Assembly (NCBI GenBank): GCA_048262255.1
Contig: JBLXFH010000004.1
Coordinates: 124,001-188,000, forward strand
Reading direction: 5' to 3'
Source: JABMNT01 sp048262255
Lineage (GTDB): Bacteria; Pseudomonadota; Alphaproteobacteria; Rhodospirillales; Casp-alpha2
Length of the DNA stretch: 64,000 bases
The position numbers and the translations under genes were made by a program. Below, piece after piece: positions 35,126-43,585 of this stretch. The notes under the pieces are model-generated. The model had not been told where the DNA came from, ran no database searches, and saw only the letters and a list, made by a program, of their open reading frames with translations. Each line of letters begins with the position of its first letter. Positions within the stretch are counted from its first letter, which is position 1.

Positions 35126-35628
35126 TAGGCAGCCCTCCAGAAAGATGCATCCGTTAGAATAGCCGTCGGTTTGTTGCACATTTGCGTGTAGACAAGAATG
35201 TCGCCCAGTTCTTCGGCATCTTCTTTTTTGTGAAAGTGAAAGGTCGGGATATGCAATTGGGCGAGCAGGGCCTTTGTATGCAGCGCCATTTCTACCTGAC
35301 AGGCGACCGGTTCACCCACTTCACCGCGATAGCTGATCAGCATGGGAAGTGGCATTTGATAAAACTGGATCAGCGTTGCCAGCGTGTTGACTGTTACGCC
35401 CAGCGCTGTGTTCTGCATGATGATGCAGGGTTTTTTGCCGCCCATGAATGCCCCGGCACAGAGCCCCATGCCTTCATCTTCTTTGTTGGAAGGCACATGC
35501 ATGATCTCGTTCCGGTTTTCAACCAGATCAATCACGCCGGCCAGCTGCTTGCAGGGGACCGTTGTTATAAAGTCGATGCCATTGCCGATTAAATCATCGA
35601 CTATTTGTTCACTGATATTCGCCGCCAT
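35125..35628 (-). CDS. comD: Sulfopyruvate decarboxylase alpha subunit-like
   Basis: A 167-residue protein equal to the N-terminal (PYR) half of a TPP-dependent decarboxylase. ITTVPCKQLAGVIDLVE and VPSNKEDEGMGLCAGAFMGGKKP are the substrate/cofactor motifs, with the catalytic Glu expected in NKEDEG. SYRGEVGEPV is typical of ComD and phosphonopyruvate decarboxylase relatives. It lies 27 bases after the GntR gene's stop on the same strand, so regulator and decarboxylase probably form one operon. Together with the sulfolactate-dehydrogenase-like gene at 36529 it suggests use of sulfolactate. Confidence 0.8.
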   Translation of the reverse strand: MAANISEQIVDDLIGNGIDFITTVPCKQLAGVIDLVENRNEIMHVPSNKEDEGMGLCAGAFMGGKKPCIIMQNTALGVTVNTLATLIQFYQMPLPMLISYRGEVGEPVACQVEMALHTKALLAQLHIPTFHFHKKEDAEELGDILVYTQMCNKPTAILTDASFWRAA

Positions 35629-35655
35629 GTTTCACTCTCGTTTCTGTTTTCGGAA

Positions 35656-36387
35656 TTAAAAAATTTCGCTTAAATAGGAATGCGCACGGGTGTCGCAGCG
35701 GCTGACCCGCCACTCGACAGGGGTGCCGTTCAGGGTCACGGCCAGCCGCTCGATCTCAAGCAATGGTGCACCAACGGGCAATGACAGGTAACCGGATTCG
35801 CGTTGCGTTGTCGCATCAGCGCGGAGATGTTCCACCGCTTTGTGGATGGTCACGCCGAAATCGCGCTCATAGAGCTGATAAAGTTCATTGGGAATTCCCC
35901 CTTCCTGACCGAGATGGGAAAACAACGCGGCCGGGATCACGATATTCTCGATAATCACCGGCTTGCCACCCATGCTGCGCAGGCGCTTGATGTTGAGAAC
36001 CTCGGCATTCTTTTTCAGTTGAAGCCGTTCGCTTTCCTTGCGGGTGCTGCGCCGCCTGGCAAAGGAAATCAGTTGGCTGGTCTGCGGCATTTGTTTCTCG
36101 CCGTTTTTCCCGACCAGATGGAAAAAACGATACAATTCCTGCTGCGGGGAATGGGAGGAGACAAAGGTGCCGCGGCCCTGGTGGCGAACCACCAGATTCT
36201 CCTTGGTCAGGGCATCCAGAGCCTTGCGCACGGTACCTTGCGAGACGTTGAATTCTGCAGCGAGGGCGAACTCCGAAGGCAAACAGGCGCCGGGAGACCA
36301 GATGCCATCAACCATGCGCTGAACAATCAGCGCCTGAACCTGGGCAAACAAAGGCCCCTGACCGGGGGTTGCGCGAACAATCTGCAT
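35656..36387 (-). CDS. GntR family transcriptional regulator, HutC/UTRA type
   Basis: A 243-residue regulator. The winged helix-turn-helix covers about 10-78: PSEFALAAEFNVSQGTVRKALDAL is the recognition region and HQGRGTFV the wing. The rest is a UTRA ligand-binding domain (IKRLRSMGGKPVIIENIVIP, then GAPLLEIERLAVTLNGTPVEW). A 22-bp near-palindrome 12 bases before its start is a good autoregulatory operator. Sitting between comDE and the divergent dehydrogenase, it probably controls both and responds to a sulfonate intermediate; that is inference. Confidence 0.88.
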   Translation of the reverse strand: MQIVRATPGQGPLFAQVQALIVQRMVDGIWSPGACLPSEFALAAEFNVSQGTVRKALDALTKENLVVRHQGRGTFVSSHSPQQELYRFFHLVGKNGEKQMPQTSQLISFARRRSTRKESERLQLKKNAEVLNIKRLRSMGGKPVIIENIVIPAALFSHLGQEGGIPNELYQLYERDFGVTIHKAVEHLRADATTQRESGYLSLPVGAPLLEIERLAVTLNGTPVEWRVSRCDTRAHSYLSEIF

Positions 36388-36398
36388 AACGTTTCCTA

Positions 36399-36420
36399 AT
36401 AAGTCTTATATAAGAGTTAT
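36399..36420. promoter_or_regulatory. Candidate operator of the GntR regulator
   Basis: ATAA-g-TCTTATATAAGA-g-TTAT: a 12-bp perfect palindromic core with matching 4-bp outer arms. It lies just upstream of the GntR start and within the divergent region to the dehydrogenase gene. Confidence 0.6.
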
Positions 36421-36528
36421 AGGAATTTGTTGACCAAGGCAAGTCTTCATGGCAAACAGAATGTCTAATGAATGAAAGCGTATCCAAGACGCCAATCCGC
36501 CCTCTCTTTATTTAACGAAAGCAAACCC

Positions 36529-37458
36529 ATGCCAGATATTGTGATCCCGGAAACTATGGACCCGACGGCCCTTGCCTCCCTGCAAAAGGAATTTGATGTT
36601 CTGTTTGATCCGGATCTGTTTAACCAGCCGGAAGCGTTGAAAACGGCGCTGGCCGATGCGCGGGCACTGATCGTTAGAAACATGACCCAGGTGAAAGGTG
36701 ATATCTTGGCTTCAGCGAAAAAACTTGAAGCCGTCGGCCGTCTGGGTGTTGGGCTCGATAACATTGATGTCGAAGCCTGCGCTGCCCGTAATATTCAGGT
36801 TTTCCCGGCAACCGGTGCAAACAGGGACTCCGTCGCCGAGCTTGTGATGGGGGCGTTGTTCATTTTGTTCCGCCGTGCCTATCACGTGACGGACATTATG
36901 CTGGAAGGGAAATGGCCGCGCATGCAACTGGGCGGACGGGAAGTGCAGGGGCATCATCTTGGTATTATCGGTTTTGGTTCCATTGGCCGTGCTGTCGCCT
37001 TGCGTGCAAAAGCCATGGGAATGAGCCTCTCTGCTTATGACCCCTACGTCATAGAATCCGATCCAGCCTGGGACGACTATTCGGTAACGAAGTCTTCATT
37101 GGAGGACGTCCTGAAGATCTCCGATGCGGTGAGCCTGCATGTGCCGTTGGCCGATGACACGCGCGATATGATCGACGCCGATGCCATAGCCGAAATGAAA
37201 CAGGGCGCCATTGTCATCAATGCGGCGCGCGGCGGTATCGTGAACGAGGCGGCTCTGGCGGCAGCGCTCAAGTCCGAAAAGTTATCCGGGGCCTTTGTTG
37301 ACGTGTTTACCCATGAACCACTTGAAAAAGGATCGGTTTTCGAAGAGGCACCCAATTTGATTCTGGCGCCGCATGTCGGCGCAATGACGGATGAATCGAA
37401 TGTTCGGGTGGGGCGTGTGACGGCAGATAATATCCGTCGGGTTTTGAACAGCAAATAA
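36529..37458 (+). CDS. slcC: 2-hydroxyacid dehydrogenase, probable (S)-sulfolactate dehydrogenase
   Basis: A 309-residue NAD-dependent D-isomer-type 2-hydroxyacid dehydrogenase. It has ARALIVRNMTQV and VGRLGVGLDNIDVEAC in the catalytic domain, the Rossmann motif GIIGFGSIG, and catalytic Arg (NAARGG), Glu (HEPLE) and His (APHVGAM). The overall pattern is what I associate with SlcC, the enzyme oxidising (S)-3-sulfolactate to sulfopyruvate, and the ComDE-like genes next door act on that product. An ordinary 3-phosphoglycerate-type dehydrogenase cannot be excluded. ATG 36529 is chosen because it gives the family start MPDIVIPE; ATG 36472 is also open and neither has a good ribosome site. Confidence 0.72.
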   Translation: MPDIVIPETMDPTALASLQKEFDVLFDPDLFNQPEALKTALADARALIVRNMTQVKGDILASAKKLEAVGRLGVGLDNIDVEACAARNIQVFPATGANRDSVAELVMGALFILFRRAYHVTDIMLEGKWPRMQLGGREVQGHHLGIIGFGSIGRAVALRAKAMGMSLSAYDPYVIESDPAWDDYSVTKSSLEDVLKISDAVSLHVPLADDTRDMIDADAIAEMKQGAIVINAARGGIVNEAALAAALKSEKLSGAFVDVFTHEPLEKGSVFEEAPNLILAPHVGAMTDESNVRVGRVTADNIRRVLNSK

Positions 37459-37538
37459 GGCCGGGTGTGGTGTTGTAGGTTTGAGAGTTCGGGTCTGGGA
37501 TCATCATCAAAATTTTGACAGAATTATATGGTTTTTTG

Positions 37539-37566
37539 TTCACAAGAAGAATGATCGGCGTATAAA
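37539..37566 (+). promoter_or_regulatory. Candidate promoter of the PotD-like gene
   Basis: TTCACA and TATAAA are separated by 16 bases, about 50 bases before the start codon. A weak motif match only. Confidence 0.3.
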
Positions 37567-37616
37567 GAGTGAAAGTTGCTTGCGGGCCTGAAAAATAGGA
37601 AAAACGGTAGCAATTT

Positions 37617-38795
37617 ATGGCAGCACAAAAGAAGAGTTCGACTGTTCAGAAACGAACTGATCATGGTTTAAAGGCCGCGTCTCCCGCTCGCCGCCGGACC
37701 CTCAAATTTGCGCTCGGCGCGGCAAGTGCTGCGGCCCTGGGCCCCTGGATTGTTCGTGATGCACGATCTTCGTCCGGTGAGCTGCATGTCATGATGTGGT
37801 CGGACTATCTGCCGGATGATTTCGTCAACGGTTTTCAGAATGAAACGGGAATCAAGCTGCGGCACATTCCCTATGGTTCCAATGAAGAACTTTTGAACAA
37901 GGCCAGGGCCGTTAAGGGGCATGGTTTTGATCTGCTCAGTCCGACGGCGCTGCGGGCCCTGCAATGGCGGCCGCTAGACCTCCTGCAGCCTTTCGATATG
38001 AAGCGGGTTCCCTCAGATCGCATTAACAAACATATGCTGGAGCGGTCCGTGGAGCACTGGACCTGGGACGACAGGCTTTACCACCTTCCATTTTTCTGGG
38101 GGACTGAGGCTCTGGCCTGGCTGACCAATGGCTGGGAACAAACCTACGAAAACCTGAGCTATGGCGATTTGTGGCTGCCTGAGTTGAAAGGCAAGGTCAT
38201 GGGGCGGCCGCATTCGATGATGCTGGGCATGGGGCTGTATCTGGACAGAATAGGCAAATTGCCAAGTAATCGCATGCTGGATGCCTACAAAGATGAAGAT
38301 TCCATGCGCCGGATATGGAGTAAAATCACCCAGTTTGCGATTGAGAAAAAACCTTCGGTAAAATTGTTCTGGAACGACGCCGAAGCCCAGCAGAGGGGCT
38401 TTCTGACGAATGGCGTTATTCTTGGGCAAACCTGGGATGGCCCAGCCATTGCCCTGAAGAATGAAGGCAAGGCCATAAACTACATGGCCCCGCAGGAAGG
38501 GGCGTTGGCCTGGCTCGACGGATTGTCGATCCCGAAAGGGGCCGAAAACTTTGACCAGATATATGCCTTTCTGGATTATATTTACCGCCCGGATGTGAGT
38601 GGTCGTCTGGCTTCCGAGACCGGATACAATTCGGTCGCTGTGGGGGCGGATAAATTCCTGACGCATGAAGCGGCCAAGAATTACCGGGAAGCCTATCCGG
38701 AGGGGGCGCTGGAAAATCTCTGGTGGTGGCCGCCGGAACCAACCTGGTATGCGACGTCCCGCAATGAATTCCGTGATCGTTATGTCGCTGCCTGA
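37617..38795 (+). CDS. Orphan Tat-exported extracellular solute-binding protein (PotD/PotF-like)
   Basis: A 392-residue type II periplasmic binding protein. The N terminus carries a twin-arginine motif (ARRRTLKF, about residues 20-29 region) and a hydrophobic Ala-rich stretch, so folded export by Tat is likely. The mature part has LHVMMWSDYLPDDFVNGFQNETG, the spermidine/putrescine-binding family opening, and YLPFFWGTEALAW in the middle. A polyamine or similar small amine is the usual ligand. No permease or ATPase gene is adjacent; the next gene is a MetE-like protein 21 bases downstream, possibly co-transcribed. Confidence 0.82.
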   Translation: MAAQKKSSTVQKRTDHGLKAASPARRRTLKFALGAASAAALGPWIVRDARSSSGELHVMMWSDYLPDDFVNGFQNETGIKLRHIPYGSNEELLNKARAVKGHGFDLLSPTALRALQWRPLDLLQPFDMKRVPSDRINKHMLERSVEHWTWDDRLYHLPFFWGTEALAWLTNGWEQTYENLSYGDLWLPELKGKVMGRPHSMMLGMGLYLDRIGKLPSNRMLDAYKDEDSMRRIWSKITQFAIEKKPSVKLFWNDAEAQQRGFLTNGVILGQTWDGPAIALKNEGKAINYMAPQEGALAWLDGLSIPKGAENFDQIYAFLDYIYRPDVSGRLASETGYNSVAVGADKFLTHEAAKNYREAYPEGALENLWWWPPEPTWYATSRNEFRDRYVAA

Positions 38796-38816
38796 TGGGT
38801 TTTATGGAAATAGGCG

Positions 38817-39872
38817 ATGCCCCTTAAAACGACGACGATAGGGGCTTACCAGAAACCGGAATTTCTCGGTCTGACGGACTGGTTCGACCAATCATTAGGA
38901 GGAACGACAGCCGAGAAACCGACGGCCCATTATACCCGCGAACTCAGGCAATTGGGCGATCAGGCGGAGGCGCTTTTCGTGCGCGCCGCAGAGGCGGTAA
39001 TTCGCGATCAGGAAGCAGCCGGGATCGATATCCTGACCGATGGCGAAGTCCGCCGGGAAAACTATATTCATTACCATTGCCGACATTTGAGCGGCATTAA
39101 TTTTGAACTGCTGACCGAACAGGATTTGCGCAACGGTGCCTATAAAGCATCACTGCCGACCATCACCGGGCCCGTGATGGCCATGGCGCCATTCCTGACG
39201 CATGACTGGAAAACGGCGCAGGCACTCACTCGCCGTGATGTGAAAATCACTATTCCTGGCCCGATGACCATCGGCGATACGGTTGCCGATATGTTTTACA
39301 ATGACCCTAAAAAACGCGGGGCCGAAATCGCCGATGCCCTGAACAGGGAAGTTCTGGCGCTGGCCGATGCGGGGTGTATACATATACAAATCGACGAGCC
39401 GGTATTTGCGCGCAAAGTCGGCGATGCTCTGGACTATGGCTTTGAAAACCTGGAGCGCTGTTTTCACAACGTGCCGAACCATGTTGTCCGCACCGTTCAT
39501 ATGTGTTGCGGTTATCCGGACAGAATGGATAACCCGGACTATGAAAAAGCAGACAAAGCCTGCTATTTTGATCTGGCGCCAGCCATTGAGAAATCGTCCA
39601 TTCAGGCCGTATCCATTGAGGATGCGCATCGTAACAATGACCTGAGCCTGCTGGAAATTTTTGAAAAAACGACGGTCATATTTGGCGTTGTCGCCATTGC
39701 AAAAAGCCATGTTGAAAGCGTCGATATGCTGGAAACCCGATTGCGCAATGCTCTGGGGCATATTGACGCGCATCGTTTGATCGCTGCCCCGGATTGCGGC
39801 CTTGGCCTGCTCGGGCGTGATCTCGCTCAAAGGAAACTAAGCAATCTTTGTGATGCTGTCAGGCGTATTTAA
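38817..39872 (+). CDS. Short MetE-like methyltransferase (cobalamin-independent methionine synthase II type)
   Basis: A 351-residue protein equal to the catalytic C-terminal barrel of MetE, without the N-terminal half of the ~750-residue enzyme. All four expected zinc ligands can be assigned: His and Cys in TVHMCCGYPD, Glu in SIEDAHR, Cys in APDCGLG. IDEPVFARK and the opening LKTTTIGAYQKP also fit. It may transfer a methyl group from a donor to a thiol such as homocysteine, but short MetE-like proteins often serve other donors. The gene follows an orphan polyamine-type binding protein. Its stop codon lies in the loop of a perfect hairpin. Confidence 0.83.
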   Translation: MPLKTTTIGAYQKPEFLGLTDWFDQSLGGTTAEKPTAHYTRELRQLGDQAEALFVRAAEAVIRDQEAAGIDILTDGEVRRENYIHYHCRHLSGINFELLTEQDLRNGAYKASLPTITGPVMAMAPFLTHDWKTAQALTRRDVKITIPGPMTIGDTVADMFYNDPKKRGAEIADALNREVLALADAGCIHIQIDEPVFARKVGDALDYGFENLERCFHNVPNHVVRTVHMCCGYPDRMDNPDYEKADKACYFDLAPAIEKSSIQAVSIEDAHRNNDLSLLEIFEKTTVIFGVVAIAKSHVESVDMLETRLRNALGHIDAHRLIAAPDCGLGLLGRDLAQRKLSNLCDAVRRI

Positions 39873-39882
39873 GAATACGCCT
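39861..39882 (+). terminator. Hairpin across the MetE-like stop codon
   Basis: AGGCGTATT-taag-AATACGCCT: a 9-bp perfect stem with the TAA stop in its loop region. No T-run follows, so it may be a weak terminator or an mRNA-stabilising 3' structure. Confidence 0.45.
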
Positions 39883-39910
39883 GCAAGTTGATGTCTGCAT
39901 AACTTCGCAA

Positions 39911-39938
39911 TTGTTATTTTTTGGCCGATTGTTATATA
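39911..39938 (+). promoter_or_regulatory. Candidate sigma70-type promoter of the hopanoid operon
   Basis: TTGTTA (39911-39916) and TATATA (39933-39938) with a 16-base spacer, about 46 bases before the hpnM-like start. Confidence 0.5.
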
Positions 39939-39983
39939 AAGGCACAAATAAAGTGTGGGTTCTGTTCATCGGGGGATGGATTG

Positions 39984-40619
39984 ATGTATAGTCGTCGTTG
40001 GTTTTTGGCCTTTACAAGTGCCGCGGTAACCGAAATTTCATTCGGGCGGTCTGCTTTGTATGCGGCTGAAAATACGGTTTCTCTTCAGGAGGGCGCCGTA
40101 GAGTTTGTGAGTAGTCTGGCTGACGAAGCCCTTTCTTCTCTGACTGATTCCAGCCTCAACCTGATTGAACGCCGCGAGCGGTTCCGCGAGCTGATGCACC
40201 GCTATTTTGCTTTTAACGCCATCGCCAAATGGGTGTTGGGTCGCTATTGGCGGAAAGCCAGCGACGCAGAAAAAGATGAATATCTGGATCTCTTCGAAAA
40301 ATTGATGGTCATCACATATGCGGATCGTTTTGAGACCTATGCCGGCGAAAAACTGACTATCGAAAAATCCGAACTGCGCGGTGAGAAAGATGCCCTTGTC
40401 CATTCCCTTCTGGAACGGCCCCATGAGCAAAAGCCGATTTCTGTTATCTGGCGGGTGCGCCCCAAAGATGACTCGTACAAAATCGTTGATGTCATGGTTG
40501 AGGGTCTGAGTATGGGAATCACCCAGCAGAAAGAGTTTTCTTCCGTTATCCGCAATCATAACAACAAGGTTGAAGGTTTGCTTAGTGAATTGCGCAAGCG
40601 TGTAAATATTGATACCTAG
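39984..40619 (+). CDS. hpnM: MlaC/Ttg2D-like periplasmic lipid carrier, hopanoid-associated (HpnM-like)
   Basis: A 211-residue MlaC-family protein. It starts with a twin-arginine signal (SRRWFLAF at residues 3-10), unusual because most MlaC proteins use Sec. The mature domain shows FRELMHRYFAFNAIAKWVLGRYWRKAS, the family's helix motif, and later VIWRVRPKDDSYKIVDVMVEGLSM. GGGGGATGGATTG before ATG 39984 fixes the start; the frame extends 21 codons upstream without a ribosome site. MlaC-like HpnM proteins sit in hopanoid clusters and are thought to move hopanoid or phospholipid through the periplasm. It begins this operon. Confidence 0.85.
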   Translation: MYSRRWFLAFTSAAVTEISFGRSALYAAENTVSLQEGAVEFVSSLADEALSSLTDSSLNLIERRERFRELMHRYFAFNAIAKWVLGRYWRKASDAEKDEYLDLFEKLMVITYADRFETYAGEKLTIEKSELRGEKDALVHSLLERPHEQKPISVIWRVRPKDDSYKIVDVMVEGLSMGITQQKEFSSVIRNHNNKVEGLLSELRKRVNIDT

Positions 40620-40657
40620 ATACAGGTTTCAGTTTCCATCCTTGTTCAGGTGATTTA

Positions 40658-41512
40658 ATGGCAGGCACAGATGCCCCCCGGGTGGAAACGCCATCGGGAA
40701 AAGACGCGGCGTACGAGAACTTTCCGGTCGGTTCGTGGTTGCTGCCAGCTCACTTGCGACCTCACATCGCCCGCTATTACCATTTCGCCCGGGCCATTGA
40801 TGATATTGCCGATAATCCGGATTTACAGGCGGATGATAAAATTGCGCGTCTCGATGGGTTTGAAAAAGCGCTGTTGGAAGAAGGAAACGCGCCGGAATAT
40901 GCGACGGCGCACCGTATGCGCGAGAGCTTGCAGCAAACCGGCGTCACTCCCCGCCATTGTCTCGATCTGATCACGGCATTCAAGCAGGATGCCGTCAAGA
41001 ACCGCTATGAAAACTGGGCGGAACTGGTTGATTACTGCCTGCTTTCCGCAGCTCCCGTCGGGCGTTACTTGATCGATTTGCATGGCGGATCAAACAATGG
41101 TTACGGACCGTCCGACGCGCTCTGCATCGCCCTGCAAGTGATCAACCATCTGCAGGACTGCAAGGAAGACTTTATGCTGATGGATCGGGTTTATATCCCT
41201 GGCGACTGGATGGCGGCAGAGGGCGTTGGCGTGGACGGGCTGGCTGAGCCTGCGCTTTCCGACCCCTTCCGTCGCGTGCTCGATCAGGTTCTGGCGGCGA
41301 CTGTAAATCTGATGCCGGAGGCCAAAAAACTGCCCATGGGCCTGAACAGCCGCCGTCTGGCCATGGAAAGTCAGGTCATCATCAATATCGCCGGGCGGTT
41401 GATAGAGCAGCTTCAGCAAGGCGACCCTCTGGCGACGCGCATTGAATTGTCGAAACCGGCCTATCTGTGGTGCTTCCTGCGCGGTCTCTCGGGCTGGATG
41501 GCTCCCCGGTGA
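40658..41512 (+). CDS. hpnC: Hydroxysqualene synthase HpnC
   Basis: A 284-residue squalene/phytoene synthase-family protein. The first Asp-rich motif is HFARAIDDIADNPD near residue 46, and the second is in NHLQDCKEDFMLMDRVYIP. AENFPVGSWLLP-type sequence at the start (YENFPVGSWLLPAHLR) is a HpnC hallmark. HpnC converts presqualene diphosphate to hydroxysqualene, the second of three steps from farnesyl diphosphate to squalene. An AGGTGA site is 5 bases before the ATG. The stop overlaps the hpnB start by 4 bases. Confidence 0.93.
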   Translation: MAGTDAPRVETPSGKDAAYENFPVGSWLLPAHLRPHIARYYHFARAIDDIADNPDLQADDKIARLDGFEKALLEEGNAPEYATAHRMRESLQQTGVTPRHCLDLITAFKQDAVKNRYENWAELVDYCLLSAAPVGRYLIDLHGGSNNGYGPSDALCIALQVINHLQDCKEDFMLMDRVYIPGDWMAAEGVGVDGLAEPALSDPFRRVLDQVLAATVNLMPEAKKLPMGLNSRRLAMESQVIINIAGRLIEQLQQGDPLATRIELSKPAYLWCFLRGLSGWMAPR

Positions 41513-42687
41513 TTTCATTCGTGAATGCATTGGCTGGAAACTGGCTGGCCGTCATTGCTTGTGTCTCTTTGTTAATCTGGATTGGCCTGGTATTTTTGCG
41601 CGGCGGTTTTTGGAAAGCCGACCAGCAGCTGGCCGGGGCCATTGAATTGCAGAACTGGCCCTCCGTCGTTGCCGTTATTCCAGCGCGCAATGAGGAAGAA
41701 ACAATCGGACAAACGGTCCAATCGCTGTTGTCGCAGGATTATCCGGGTGAGTTGAAAGTGATTGTTGTTGACGACAACAGCGATGATGGAACCCGGCGGG
41801 CCGCAGGTCAAAATGAGAATCTTCGGGTCGTCGCAGGGAAACCTCTGGAGGATGGCTGGACCGGCAAGTTGTGGGCTGTCAGTCAGGGAATCTCCGAAAT
41901 CAGGTCTTTTGCGCCGGGAAGCGATTACGTTCTGCTGACCGATGCTGATATAGCGCATCATCCGGAAAACCTGCGCGAACTGGTTTCAAAGGCGATCAGT
42001 GAGGACAGGCATTTGGTGTCTTTGATGGTCCGCCTCAGATGCAGCAGTTTCTGGGAAAAGCTGTTGATTCCGGCTTTTGTTTTCTTTTTCCAGAAGCTCT
42101 ATCCGTTTCCCTGGGTCAATTCGCCTGACCATCCCATGGCGGCAGCTGCCGGGGGCTGTATGTTGATACGACTGGAAAGCCTGCATGCGGCAGGAGGGAT
42201 CGCCGCTATCAAGGATCAACTGATCGACGACTGCGCCATGGGGCGGCTGATCAAGACAAAAGGTGCGGTTTGGCTGGGTTTGTCCGAGAAAACCGAGAGT
42301 TTGCGGGCTTATACACGACTTTCCGAAATTTGGAACATGGTGGCGCGTACAGCTTTTGTGCAGCTTGATCATTCACCTGTGCAGTTGCTGGCAACGGTTC
42401 TCGCCATGGTTCTGATCTACCTTGCACCGCCGATTTTATGTGTATATGGCCTGGTTTTGGGATTGCCTGTAGCCTACAGCGTCGCCGGTGCGGCATATCT
42501 GGTTATGATAGGCGTATACGGGCCGACGCTGCGCCTGTACAAAATACCGCTGTGGGCTGGGATCTTCCTGCCGCTTGCGGGATTCCTCTATACCCTGATG
42601 ACGATTTCTTCAGCCATTCGCCACTGGCAGGGGCATGGTGGCGCTTGGAAAGGCAGAAGTTATTCCAAAACAACGCGAGAGGGATGA
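41509..42687 (+). CDS. hpnB: Hopanoid-associated glycosyltransferase HpnB
   Basis: A 392-residue GT2-type protein with an N-terminal membrane segment (WLAVIACVSLLIWIGLVFL). It has VVAVIPARNEEETIGQTVQSLL and VIVVDDNSDDGT, the GT-A nucleotide-sugar motifs, then LLTDADIAH as the DxD region. C-terminal hydrophobic segments (about 290-375) anchor it. I take GTG 41509, which overlaps the hpnC stop (GTGA); the open frame reaches 41467 but would overlap hpnC by 46 bases. HpnB-family enzymes are proposed to act on hopanoid head groups; the exact reaction is not settled. Confidence 0.87.
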   Translation: MISFVNALAGNWLAVIACVSLLIWIGLVFLRGGFWKADQQLAGAIELQNWPSVVAVIPARNEEETIGQTVQSLLSQDYPGELKVIVVDDNSDDGTRRAAGQNENLRVVAGKPLEDGWTGKLWAVSQGISEIRSFAPGSDYVLLTDADIAHHPENLRELVSKAISEDRHLVSLMVRLRCSSFWEKLLIPAFVFFFQKLYPFPWVNSPDHPMAAAAGGCMLIRLESLHAAGGIAAIKDQLIDDCAMGRLIKTKGAVWLGLSEKTESLRAYTRLSEIWNMVARTAFVQLDHSPVQLLATVLAMVLIYLAPPILCVYGLVLGLPVAYSVAGAAYLVMIGVYGPTLRLYKIPLWAGIFLPLAGFLYTLMTISSAIRHWQGHGGAWKGRSYSKTTREG

Positions 42688-42720
42688 CGTGTTGCTTTTG
42701 GTCGTGTAAGGATAGCCCCC

Positions 42721-43584
42721 ATGAATATGGATCAACCTCAAATCAATGTGCAGGATGCGGACAGGGCTGTCGAAGCCATTGTCCGGCGCTCTGGCAGTTC
42801 TTTTTTCTGGGCCATGCGTCGGCTGCCGGAAGCCAAACGGCGCGCCATGTACGCCATTTATGCGTTTTGCCGTGAAGTCGATGACCTGGCTGACGAGCCG
42901 GGCGCAATCGAGGATAAAAAGGCCGGTCTTGCGATATGGCGGGGTGAGATCGAGCGCATGTACGGGGAACAGCCCCGTCATTTCATCACAAAGGCATTGA
43001 TGACGCCGGTCGAGGCTTACGAATTGCGCAAGGAGGATTTCCGGGCCGTCATTGACGGTATGGAGACGGATGCGCAAGCGGCGGTGCGGATTACCGACAT
43101 GGCCGAACTGGAACTCTATTGCGACCGTGTCGCGAGTGCCGTCGGGCGCTTGTCTGTTCGGGTTTTCGGGGTACCGGACGAACTTGGAATCCCCCTTGCG
43201 TTTGCACAGGGCCAAGCGCTGCAACTGACCAATATTCTGCGCGATATCAAGGAAGATGCGGAGCGGGATCGCCTTTATTTGCCCAGAGACTTGCTGGTTT
43301 CCCATGATATCCCGACGGAAAATCTGGATGAACTGATTCGTCATCCGGCCTTGCCGATGGTCAGTGAATTGCTTTCGGATATTGCCGCCAGGCGCTATCA
43401 GGAAGCCCGTGCCCTGATCAAACAGTGCCGGCGCGATCAGGTCCGCCCGGCGATCATGATGATGGAAGTCTATAACCAGATTCTCAATAAACTGACCCGC
43501 CGGGGCTGGGCAGATCTGTCGACGCCCGTACGCCTTACTAAATTCGAAAAAGCCTGGACGGCAGTCCGTTTCGGGATGTTCTGA
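42721..43584 (+). CDS. hpnD: Presqualene diphosphate synthase HpnD
   Basis: A 287-residue squalene/phytoene synthase-family protein. Asp-rich motifs are in YAFCREVDDLADEPG and LTNILRDIKEDAERDRLYLP, both complete. MRRLPEAKRRAMYAIYAF is the conserved N-terminal segment. It condenses two farnesyl diphosphates to presqualene diphosphate, the first step toward squalene. AAGGA lies before the ATG; hpnE follows with one base between. Confidence 0.93.
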   Translation: MNMDQPQINVQDADRAVEAIVRRSGSSFFWAMRRLPEAKRRAMYAIYAFCREVDDLADEPGAIEDKKAGLAIWRGEIERMYGEQPRHFITKALMTPVEAYELRKEDFRAVIDGMETDAQAAVRITDMAELELYCDRVASAVGRLSVRVFGVPDELGIPLAFAQGQALQLTNILRDIKEDAERDRLYLPRDLLVSHDIPTENLDELIRHPALPMVSELLSDIAARRYQEARALIKQCRRDQVRPAIMMMEVYNQILNKLTRRGWADLSTPVRLTKFEKAWTAVRFGMF

Positions 43585-43585
43585 A

